NCBI GenBank assembly: GCA_002470185.1
Contig: DKNG01000240.1
Coordinates: 5,814-18,864, forward strand
Direction: 5' to 3'
Length of the DNA stretch: 13,051 nt
Source of the DNA: Arcobacter sp. UBA7394
Lineage (GTDB): Bacteria > Campylobacterota > Campylobacteria > Campylobacterales > Arcobacteraceae
Made by a program: the position numbers and the translations under genes. Below, in pieces: positions 1-6,057 of this stretch (the first letter of the stretch is position 1; each line of letters opens with the position of its first letter). The notes under the pieces are model-generated. The model was not told where the DNA came from. It made no database searches and was given only the letters and a program-made list of their open reading frames with translations.

Positions 1-557
1 AAGAACATACCAGCAAGGTATAAACCTGCAAGAGCAAGAACATCTGCCATAAGAACAGTTATAACACCAGTTTGATTACCTTTCATTGCCGTAGCAAAAA
101 GGTTAAATACAAATACAAGTACTACAACAACAATACCAATATCAGCCCATCTTGGAGCTTCAATATATTCTCTACCTTCGTTAATTAACCAAATAGTAGA
201 TTCAGCAGCAGGTCCAACTTGTACGATAATATATACTAAAACAACAACTGTAACAGCAGCAGTTAATATATAGAAAGCAATCTTACCAAGTTTGATACCA
301 ACAGTCTCAATACCAGTTTCTTCAGGTAGTAAGTAATAAACAGAACCGATCATTGCATATAACATCCATACAACTAAGGCATTAATATGTACCATTCTTG
401 CTACTGAGAAATCGAAGATTTCAAAAAGGAAGCTAGGGTATAAGAATTGAGTTGCTGCAATAAGACCCATTAATAATTGTGCACCGAATAAAATAGCTGC
501 TACTGTGAAGTAGTTAATAGCTAATTTTTGAGATTCAAATTTTAAATTATTTGCCAT
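1..557 (-). CDS. norB: Nitric oxide reductase catalytic subunit NorB (partial, C-terminus outside window)
   Basis: This is the N-terminal part (about 185 residues) of NorB, the heme-copper-oxidase-like subunit that reduces NO to N2O in the inner membrane. Translation from the ATG at 557 gives a protein starting MANNLKFESQKLAINYF. Helix I is followed by RMVHINALVVWML, where His57 matches the low-spin heme b ligand of cNOR, and then a YYLLPEETG segment typical of NorB. Further hydrophobic helices follow. The frame stays open to the left edge, so the catalytic heme b3/FeB histidines cannot be checked. The start is supported by AGGAG six bases upstream (564-568), lying inside norC. The ATG overlaps the norC end by 11 bp, which suggests translational coupling. 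The pairing with NorC points to cNOR rather than the fused quinol-dependent qNOR. Confidence 0.93.
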   Translation of the reverse strand, partial: MANNLKFESQKLAINYFTVAAILFGAQLLMGLIAATQFLYPSFLFEIFDFSVARMVHINALVVWMLYAMIGSVYYLLPEETGIETVGIKLGKIAFYILTAAVTVVVLVYIIVQVGPAAESTIWLINEGREYIEAPRWADIGIVVVVLVFVFNLFATAMKGNQTGVITVLMADVLALAGLYLAGMF

Positions 558-1248
558 GAATTGCTCCTGTTACACCATCAGTTGACATTCTTCCGAAGTT
601 TCTAGGGAAACCATTAGTATCAATAGATGACATGTGTTTTAAGAATGCAACTAATCCCATTGCTTCTTTCTCTGTAATACCTAAATTAGGCATCATTCTT
701 TCATGAGTAGGATACTGAGAAGGGTGTTGTAAAAACTTAGACATTGCCTCTTCTTTTGTTTTAGAATTAGTCATACCTAAGTATGGCCCATTTGGTCCCC
801 ATGCTGGATCTAACCATGCTTTAGTTAAATCTGGAGCATAATAAGCACCATTTCCAAGTAACGTGTGACAGTTCATACAGTTTTTAGCTTGAGAACCTAG
901 TTTACCTAAGTGTAATAACTCTCTTGCTTCTTCTTCTGACCAATCATCTCTACCAAAGAATTCTTCTTTTTCACCAATAACTGGCACCTCATGACCTCTT
1001 CTTTTATCCATCTCGTAAGTAATCTTATAATTAATTACTGTTGGACCTGGTACTCTTTTAGTAATACCATTTTTAAGATCGGCATCTGTTCCCATCTTAA
1101 TTTGACCTAACGAATCAAACGTTAACCAAATTAATAAAATTGCAGCAAAACCAGTTACCCACGCAGCTGATCTTCTCCAAAAAGGAATACTCGTCCATAC
1201 TGAAACAACTTTTTTTGACACTTGTTCCTCCTTCTTTTTATTGCTCAT
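547..1248 (-). CDS. norC: Nitric oxide reductase cytochrome c subunit NorC
   Basis: This is the membrane-anchored monoheme cytochrome c that passes electrons to NorB. A basic N-terminus is followed by one transmembrane helix (about residues 28-48), then a periplasmic domain. The heme site CMNCH is at residues 124-128, in the NorC-typical context CMNCHTLLGNGAYYAPDL. Met185 or Met186, in MMPNLG, is the likely axial ligand. The C-terminal LKHMSSIDTNGFP also matches the family. At 233 residues it is clearly longer than the roughly 146-residue Pseudomonas NorC; the extra length lies mainly between the helix and the heme site (about 50-115). The ATG at 1248 has only a weak ribosome site and overlaps the upstream gene by 11 bp. 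A GTG at 1221 (224 residues) follows a strong AAGGAGG, so the true start is uncertain. Confidence 0.95.
   Translation of the reverse strand: MSNKKKEEQVSKKVVSVWTSIPFWRRSAAWVTGFAAILLIWLTFDSLGQIKMGTDADLKNGITKRVPGPTVINYKITYEMDKRRGHEVPVIGEKEEFFGRDDWSEEEARELLHLGKLGSQAKNCMNCHTLLGNGAYYAPDLTKAWLDPAWGPNGPYLGMTNSKTKEEAMSKFLQHPSQYPTHERMMPNLGITEKEAMGLVAFLKHMSSIDTNGFPRNFGRMSTDGVTGAIHGK
1219..1233 (-). promoter_or_regulatory. Strong Shine-Dalgarno and alternative GTG start inside norC
   Basis: Read on the minus strand, AAGGAGG (1233-1227) is followed by AACAA and then GTG (1221-1219), codon 10 of the longer norC frame. This fits initiation better than the ATG at 1248, which has no clear Shine-Dalgarno. The same bases also encode the Lys/Glu-rich N-terminus, so the match could be a coding coincidence. 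Confidence 0.5.
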
Positions 1249-1564
1249 ATCTTTGTTCAGAACGAAGATTTAAGAAGTAATATAGATGTGGTAGAATTAA
1301 ATAGCAAACCATTGTTACCATTAACGCTTTTATAGTAAACTCATTACTTTGAATCTTTGTTGCAACAAAATACATACAATATGTTTGTAAACACCAAAAT
1401 ATATATGCAAAAGGCATATAGATACTTTTTAGTTTTTCCATTTTTACTAGCGTATATATCGCTACATAAAACAGTCCAAATAATAATACAAATGAAGACG
1501 ATAAAAATATAGGTAAGAAATCCTCAAGTGCAATTTCTGGTCTTATAATTAAAACTGGTTCCAT
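1238..1564 (-). CDS. Small three-helix membrane protein, first gene of the nor operon
   Basis: I do not recognise a named family. The 108-residue product is strongly hydrophobic, with three predicted membrane helices (about residues 16-40, 48-69 and 77-98) and a charged, Arg/Glu-rich tail. Tyrosines are common. One histidine (His93) lies at the end of helix 3, and there is no CXXCH or obvious metal motif. The ATG at 1564 has a good Shine-Dalgarno (AGGAGA, six bases upstream). The gene is first after the predicted CRP/FNR-type promoter and overlaps norC by 11 bp, so it is very probably co-expressed with the reductase. A role in NOR assembly or stability, comparable in position to the small NorE/NorF proteins of other nor clusters, is possible but only inferred from location; no sequence match to them is claimed. 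Confidence 0.8.
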   Translation of the reverse strand: MEPVLIIRPEIALEDFLPIFLSSSFVLLFGLFYVAIYTLVKMEKLKSIYMPFAYIFWCLQTYCMYFVATKIQSNEFTIKALMVTMVCYLILPHLYYFLNLRSEQRYEQ

Positions 1565-1604
1565 AGATTCTCTCCTCTTTTGTCAATACAAGAACTATGG
1601 AAAA

Positions 1605-1610
1605 ATTTTA
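1605..1610 (-). promoter_or_regulatory. Predicted -10 element of the nor operon
   Basis: On the minus strand TAAAAT (1610-1605) would give a transcription start at about 1598, which is an A. That leaves a leader of about 34 bases before the ATG at 1564. The element is chosen because it sits at exactly the right distance from the CRP/FNR-type box at 1633-1646. Confidence 0.5.
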
Positions 1611-1632
1611 GTCTAAAACAAAACTAAAAAAA

Positions 1633-1646
1633 ATGATATATATCAA
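1633..1646 (-). promoter_or_regulatory. CRP/FNR-family binding site upstream of the nor operon
   Basis: The sequence ATGAT-ATAT-ATCAA matches nine of ten defined bases of the TTGAT-N4-ATCAA consensus used by FNR, DNR/NNR and related regulators. Its centre (1639.5) is 41.5 bases upstream of the start predicted from the TAAAAT -10 element, the classical class II activator position. This predicts activation of nor by a CRP/FNR-type sensor of low oxygen or NO; which family member acts cannot be told from the site. Confidence 0.65.
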
Positions 1647-1700
1647 TAATTGAAGATATCTAGAGAAAAATTAACAAATAGTAAACAGAATAGGGGTAAA

Positions 1701-1716
1701 TTGACTAAAAAGTTAA
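1701..1716. promoter_or_regulatory. Imperfect palindrome, operator-like (copy 1)
   Basis: TTGACT-AAAA-AGTTAA is an inverted repeat with one mismatch between the arms. It lies in the divergent intergenic region, with its first base 44 bp from that of the second, perfect copy at 1745. The arrangement looks like two sites for one dimeric regulator. Which promoter it serves is unknown. Confidence 0.45.
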
Positions 1717-1744
1717 TATAAGAAGTTTATTTTATAGCAATAAA

Positions 1745-1759
1745 TTAACTAAAAGTTAA
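1745..1759. promoter_or_regulatory. Perfect palindrome, operator-like (copy 2)
   Basis: TTAACT-AAA-AGTTAA is a perfect inverted repeat with a three-base spacer; the flanking A and T extend it by one pair. The half-sites resemble the TTAAC/GTTAA arms I recall for the Campylobacter NssR nitrosative-stress regulator. The gap between those arms is five bases here and six in copy 1, instead of four, so a different dimeric protein may bind. Confidence 0.5.
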
Positions 1760-1798
1760 TACGAAAAAAACTATAAAAATCTAATATTTTTATATAAA

Positions 1799-1813
1799 TG
1801 AGAATAATTATTA
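1799..1813 (+). promoter_or_regulatory. Fur-box-like site upstream of the response regulator gene
   Basis: TGAGAATAATTATTA matches 12 of 14 defined bases of the 7-1-7 Fur consensus TGATAAT-N-ATTATCA, and is close to the TAATAAT-N-ATTATTA form reported for epsilonproteobacterial Fur. It overlaps the -35 region of the promoter whose -10 is at 1833-1838, a position suited to repression. The surroundings are AT-rich, so a chance match is possible. Confidence 0.4.
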
Positions 1814-1832
1814 AAATTAATATTTTAATGTG

Positions 1833-1838
1833 TATAAT
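1833..1838 (+). promoter_or_regulatory. -10 element abutting the response regulator start codon
   Basis: A consensus TATAAT lies only five bases before the ATG at 1844. Transcription would start at or next to the A of the start codon, giving a leaderless mRNA. No Shine-Dalgarno precedes the ATG, and an in-frame TAA at 1838-1840 rules out an earlier start. Confidence 0.5.
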
Positions 1839-1843
1839 AACTC

Positions 1844-2530
1844 ATGGGAAAAGAAGCATTTAAAAATATTAAAATACTATATGTTGAAGATGATGAAAAT
1901 ATAAGAAAGAATGCACTTTGCTATTTTCAAAGATTATTTGATACTGTTTATGAAGCAAAAGATGCATTTGAAGCATTAGAAGTAATAAAAGAGAAAGAAC
2001 CACATATCATAATAACTGACATCAAAATGCCAAAAATGTCAGGAATAGAACTTATAAAAAAACTAAGAGAAGTAGATAAAAGTACCCTAGTAATTGTTTT
2101 AACGGCCTTTACAGATACAAATTATCTATTAGAAGCCGTAGAGCTAGGTCTTGTGAAATATTTAGTAAAACCTATACGTCATGACAAAATGCTACCAGTT
2201 TTATTACAATGTGCAAATAATTTAAAAGAGAAAAAATCAAATCTAAAATATATTACAGAAACTTCAATCTATGATACTTTTAATAAAACACTAGTTATCA
2301 ATAATGAATTAATTAAACTAACAAAAAATGAACTGGAATTTTTAGATCTTTTATGTCTTAATAATACAAGAGCAGTAACTTATGAGGAAATAGAAAATAA
2401 AATATGGTACGACTCGTATATGAGTGATGATGCAATACGTTCGCTTGTTAGGAATTTAAGAAGAAAACTTCCTTCTAATAGCTTAGAAAACATTGCAAAA
2501 ATTGGGTATAAGATTAGTAGTATTAAATGA
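1844..2530 (+). CDS. OmpR/PhoB-type response regulator
   Basis: This is a two-component DNA-binding response regulator of 228 residues. The receiver domain (about 8-125) has the acidic pair Asp16/Asp17, the phospho-acceptor Asp59 in IIITDIKMPKMSG, the switch Thr88 and the conserved Lys109 in KYLVKP. A winged-helix output domain follows (about 145-226), with LTKNELEFLDLL, the recognition-helix region SDDAIRSLVRNLRRKLP and the IGYKI wing. The gene is followed by its kinase with a 4-bp ATGA overlap, so the two form an operon and almost certainly a cognate pair. The start appears leaderless. Its targets are not known from sequence. The palindromes and Fur-like box just upstream make autoregulation and iron control plausible, and both neighbouring operons (nor and TonB2) are candidates. 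Confidence 0.93.
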   Translation: MGKEAFKNIKILYVEDDENIRKNALCYFQRLFDTVYEAKDAFEALEVIKEKEPHIIITDIKMPKMSGIELIKKLREVDKSTLVIVLTAFTDTNYLLEAVELGLVKYLVKPIRHDKMLPVLLQCANNLKEKKSNLKYITETSIYDTFNKTLVINNELIKLTKNELEFLDLLCLNNTRAVTYEEIENKIWYDSYMSDDAIRSLVRNLRRKLPSNSLENIAKIGYKISSIK

Positions 2531-4236
2531 GGTTTTTTTTACTATTTATCTTTATCCTCTCCACTTCTTTTTGTGAAACTTTAAAAGATCAACTAATAAA
2601 AGAAAAATATATCTCGGTTGAAAATAAGAAATATGAAAAGATTAGAAACTATAATCTTGAAAAAACAAAGTTTAGTAATTTTACTATAAAACTAGATGTG
2701 AATAAAAAACTCTTAGAAAAAGATACTTTCTATGGAAAGGTAACTTGTAATGTAGATGATATAGTTTTTTCAAATATAAAATACGAAGTTAGCTTTGATA
2801 CTATTATTTTCAAATTTGATAAAGATACTCCAAAAGAGTTGTTTTTTTATTTTAAAACCCAAGAAGCTGTGAATTTAAACTTTAGGCTTTTTATATTAAA
2901 TGAGTTTGAGTATAAGTATATAGCAAAACATGAGGGTCTGATTTATGGTATTGCTTATGGAATAATCCTCTCAGCTTTTTTATATAATTTTGCAATCTTT
3001 TTATATACATTTCAAAGATCTTTTTTATATTACTCTTTAATGCAATTAAGCTTATTGATAATTTTACCAACTATTACTGTATTGTTTTCTCAAACATTTA
3101 TAACAACAACTCAACAGATATATATTGATGTTCTTGAAACCTTGTGTTTATTATTTACAATACTCTTTTCAAAGGAGATATTAAATACTAAGAAAACAAT
3201 GAAGTCTATGAACAAGGTATTAAATTTTTTGATTTATTTAAATATCGTAGATTTAATCTTTATTTTCATTTTTAATCTTTCTTTGTTATATGAGTACCTG
3301 CCAAGGTCAGTTGTTATATCTGTTTTAGTATTAGCTGGAATTATTGCTTTAATAAAAGGTCAGAAAACAGCTATTTTTTATTTTATTGGCTGGATGATTC
3401 TATTTTTGAGTCTATTTATAGCAGAGCAAGAACTTTTTGGTATTGATGAATTATATGTGATTCATATTGGTTTACCACTTGAGTCTTTAATTCTTAGTTT
3501 TGCTCTAGCTTATAAACTAAAACAAACAGCAGATGAAAAAAATGAAAAAGAGAAAATATTAGTACATCAAAGTAAATTAGCTTCCATGGGAGAGATGATT
3601 AATAATATTGCCCATCAATGGAGACAGCCTTTGGCTCATTTGTCTTTTATTAATATGGATTTACAAGTTGCACAAGAAGATAATGATTTAGATAAAAAAT
3701 ACTTACTAGATAAACTAAATGAATCCAATAATCAAATAGATTTTATGTCCCAAACAATTGATGACTTTAAAGACTTTTATAAGCCTGTGAAAACAAAGGA
3801 GTTTTTTTCAATAAGTTCAGCAACACAAAGGGCAATTGATATTATAAAACCCTCTTTAGAAGTTGCTAAAATTGATTTAGTATTTGAAATAGAAAATGAT
3901 AAAAAAATAAAAGCTTATGAAAATGAGTATTCTCAAGTTGTATTAAACTTTTTGACAAATGCAAAAGATGTATTAATTCAAAGAGATGTAAAAGAACCCA
4001 AAATAGAGTTAAATCTACAAATAAAAGAAAATAAAAGTATTTTGTCTGTTTTAGATAATGGGGGAGGAATAAATAGTAATGATATTGAAAGAGTATTTGA
4101 ACCCTATTTCACTACAAAGGACAAGAGTAGTGGAATAGGGTTGTATATGTCCAAAATTATTGTGGAATCTCATTTTAAGGGTGAGATTAATATTTTGAAT
4201 ACATCAAAAGGCGCGTGTTTTAGTGTTGAGGTTTAA
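2527..4236 (+). CDS. Membrane sensor histidine kinase with 7TMR-DISM-type input domain
   Basis: This is the partner of the preceding response regulator. The 569 residues begin with a signal peptide (about 1-16), followed by an extracytoplasmic domain (about 25-132) resembling the 7TMR-DISM extracellular domains. Next come about seven membrane helices (about 137-330), a short coiled linker, and the kinase core. The H-box is LASMGEMINNIAHQWRQPL with phospho-acceptor His363. The ATPase domain has the N-box around Asn474/Asn478, DNGGGI at 510-515, FEPYFTTK and the GIGLYMSK lid. All catalytic motifs are intact. The ATG lies within the ATGA overlap, with no independent ribosome site, so translation is probably coupled. 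The signal sensed is unknown. The 3' end overlaps the convergent HTH gene by 33 bp. Confidence 0.92.
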   Translation: MRFFLLFIFILSTSFCETLKDQLIKEKYISVENKKYEKIRNYNLEKTKFSNFTIKLDVNKKLLEKDTFYGKVTCNVDDIVFSNIKYEVSFDTIIFKFDKDTPKELFFYFKTQEAVNLNFRLFILNEFEYKYIAKHEGLIYGIAYGIILSAFLYNFAIFLYTFQRSFLYYSLMQLSLLIILPTITVLFSQTFITTTQQIYIDVLETLCLLFTILFSKEILNTKKTMKSMNKVLNFLIYLNIVDLIFIFIFNLSLLYEYLPRSVVISVLVLAGIIALIKGQKTAIFYFIGWMILFLSLFIAEQELFGIDELYVIHIGLPLESLILSFALAYKLKQTADEKNEKEKILVHQSKLASMGEMINNIAHQWRQPLAHLSFINMDLQVAQEDNDLDKKYLLDKLNESNNQIDFMSQTIDDFKDFYKPVKTKEFFSISSATQRAIDIIKPSLEVAKIDLVFEIENDKKIKAYENEYSQVVLNFLTNAKDVLIQRDVKEPKIELNLQIKENKSILSVLDNGGGINSNDIERVFEPYFTTKDKSSGIGLYMSKIIVESHFKGEINILNTSKGACFSVEV

Positions 4237-4839
4237 TATTTCAGTTATAGTTTTATATAAAAACTCTTGGGAATAGTTATATCGAAACTGTGATTCTTTT
4301 AAATGTAAAGAGAAATTCTCTTTATTTAAACCTCTAAACTTTTTTAATCGTTTATCTATAAACTCCTGCATGAAATTATGACTTTTATATAGATTAGTAA
4401 TTAAATATCTTTCGTCTTTAATATTAAAAATAACCTTAGCACTATTAGCTTTTGAGTTTTTTAATAGTTTTGTGTTCAAACTTTGTGTTATAAAATCTTC
4501 TATCTTTGGTAAAAACAAAGTACTTTTTTCTAAAATAAAGACTTTTTCATTACACTCAATGAAATATGAGATATTATTACCTGATTTTACATATTTTATA
4601 GAAAAACTATTTTGACATAAATTATTCTTTTTCATAAATTGAATTATCTCTTCTTGTTTTTCTAGTAATAAGTTTCTAATAATCTTATAGTAGTTATTTA
4701 TTGTTTGTCTACTAATTTTTAATTCTACTGCTGTTTGACTTGCTGTGAAATCTTTGGCGAAATAGAAACAAATCCGTTCTAACATTTTGTCTTGAATTTT
4801 TGCATTTTTTAAATAATTAAATATTTCTTCTTTACCCAT
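4204..4839 (-). CDS. Helix-turn-helix protein derived from an IS1595-type transposase, probably non-catalytic
   Basis: The 211-residue protein has an N-terminal helix-turn-helix (about 28-57; FTASQTAVELKISRQTINNYY). Its C-terminal segment (about 157-202; KRLKKFRG, then FSLHLKESQFRYN, then LYKTITEIL) resembles the end of ISXO2/IS1595 transposases, where the E of the DDE triad precedes KRRLAKF and HLKECEFRFN. The region between is short, and the DESYFGG-like motif carrying the first catalytic Asp is not recognisable. I saw no terminal inverted repeats. It therefore looks like a transposase domesticated as a DNA-binding protein, perhaps a regulator of the adjacent iron genes. That role is inference; a decaying remnant is the alternative, but the uninterrupted frame argues for selection. 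TATAAT six bases before the ATG and the absence of a Shine-Dalgarno suggest leaderless translation. Confidence 0.72.
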   Translation of the reverse strand: MGKEEIFNYLKNAKIQDKMLERICFYFAKDFTASQTAVELKISRQTINNYYKIIRNLLLEKQEEIIQFMKKNNLCQNSFSIKYVKSGNNISYFIECNEKVFILEKSTLFLPKIEDFITQSLNTKLLKNSKANSAKVIFNIKDERYLITNLYKSHNFMQEFIDKRLKKFRGLNKENFSLHLKESQFRYNYSQEFLYKTITEILNLNTKTRAF

Positions 4840-4845
4840 GAATTA

Positions 4846-4851
4846 ATTATA
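4846..4851 (-). promoter_or_regulatory. -10 element abutting the HTH gene start codon
   Basis: On the minus strand a consensus TATAAT (4851-4846) lies six bases before the ATG at 4839, so the standard spacing puts the transcript start on the A of the start codon. The layout is nearly the same as that of the response regulator gene at 1833-1856. Confidence 0.5.
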
Positions 4852-4887
4852 AATTAAAACAATGGATAAAAAAGGGCTAAATAAAAA

Positions 4888-6057
4888 TTAGATTTTAAAG
4901 GATAAATCCCTAGCAATATTCCTAGCTCTTTTTTTCTCATATTTATTAGCCATTGCTTTTTTTAGATATTTTTTAGATTGTTTTGTATTTTCAACTTCAT
5001 AATAACTAAGTGCAATTAATATATCTTTTTGACCAGAAATTCTACTATTTTTATTAAAACTATAAGCCTTTAGCGTTTTAATACTGTTTTTGTAATCACT
5101 TCTATTGTAGAAGATATTTCCTAAAATTAATTGATATTTATCCGTTTTAGCATACTTTGATGATTTAAGAAAATAGATACTTTTTTTATAATTCTTAGCA
5201 TTTAAATATGAAGAGATCAATATATTAAAATTTCTTTTTGAGTCTTTTAAAATATTTTTATTTAAACTCTCTTCCATAATTGTTCCAGCTTTATTGTAAA
5301 GTCTATTTTGTAAAAGAATATTTACAAAATACATAATATTTTTCTTTTTATTAATAATGTCTTTTTTGTATGCTAATTCAATTGTAGCTAGGGACTCTTT
5401 ATATCTTTGTGTATTTTGATATATTGAGATTAACTGCATCCAGTAACTCTCTTCTTTTGTATATTTTCTTACCATATACTTTAAAGTCTTAATTGCATTA
5501 TTATAATCTTTTATCTCAATATATGCAGAATAGAGCATTCTATACCATGATTCATTTTTCTTTTTTATTTGAATAGTTTTTTTCACATAAGGAATACTTT
5601 TTTTATACTGTTTATTATAATAATAAGCTAAAGCTAGATTCTCTTGAATCTTTGTTTTTTTAGTGTTTTCTGATTTTAGTAAATCTAGTGAATAAAAAAT
5701 ACTCTTATTATAATTAGAAATTGATAGATATATTTGAGATAAAGAGAATTTGATATTCTCTAAATCTTTTGTTTCTAAAACATTTAGTTTTAAAATCTTT
5801 TCATAATTAACAGCTACTTTCTTATACTGATCTTTATTAATGTAAATATTTGCTAAGGCTTGATAAGCATAAGTTTTTTCCATGTCATTTTTACTATTAG
5901 CTAATAAATTATCTAAAATCACTTTTGCATTTGAGTACTGATTTGATTCAATTAGCTTATTTGCTTTTTGTAATTGTTTATAACTCTTTTGTGAAATAGT
6001 TGTTTTTGCATTTAATATACTTGCAAAAACTAAACATATTAATATTATTTTTTTCAT
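4888..6057 (-). CDS. Periplasmic TPR-repeat protein of the TonB2-type operon
   Basis: The 389-residue protein has a signal peptide (about 1-17, ending LNA before KTT). Most of the rest is tandem tetratricopeptide-like helical repeats, recognisable by spaced A/Y/L patterns such as AYQALANIYINKDQYKKVAVNYEKIL and similar units to the end. It is rich in Lys, Asn and Tyr. It is the last gene of the operon, and its ATG overlaps the tonB stop by 4 bp (ATGA). A TPR protein also follows tonB2 in the Vibrio TonB2 cluster, where it is thought to assist the transport complex. By analogy this one probably acts as a periplasmic scaffold between TonB/TtpC and the envelope. No catalytic domain is visible. 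Confidence 0.82.
   Translation of the reverse strand: MKKIILICLVFASILNAKTTISQKSYKQLQKANKLIESNQYSNAKVILDNLLANSKNDMEKTYAYQALANIYINKDQYKKVAVNYEKILKLNVLETKDLENIKFSLSQIYLSISNYNKSIFYSLDLLKSENTKKTKIQENLALAYYYNKQYKKSIPYVKKTIQIKKKNESWYRMLYSAYIEIKDYNNAIKTLKYMVRKYTKEESYWMQLISIYQNTQRYKESLATIELAYKKDIINKKKNIMYFVNILLQNRLYNKAGTIMEESLNKNILKDSKRNFNILISSYLNAKNYKKSIYFLKSSKYAKTDKYQLILGNIFYNRSDYKNSIKTLKAYSFNKNSRISGQKDILIALSYYEVENTKQSKKYLKKAMANKYEKKRARNIARDLSFKI

Noticed and set aside
4249..4265. Hairpin AGTTTT/AAAACT after the kinase gene as a terminator
   Set aside because: The stem is short and almost entirely A-T, and it lies inside the convergent HTH coding region; such stems arise by chance in AT-rich DNA.
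4204..4887. A complete, mobile IS1595-type element
   Set aside because: No terminal inverted repeats or target duplications were seen, and the catalytic core appears shortened, so it is not annotated as an active insertion sequence.
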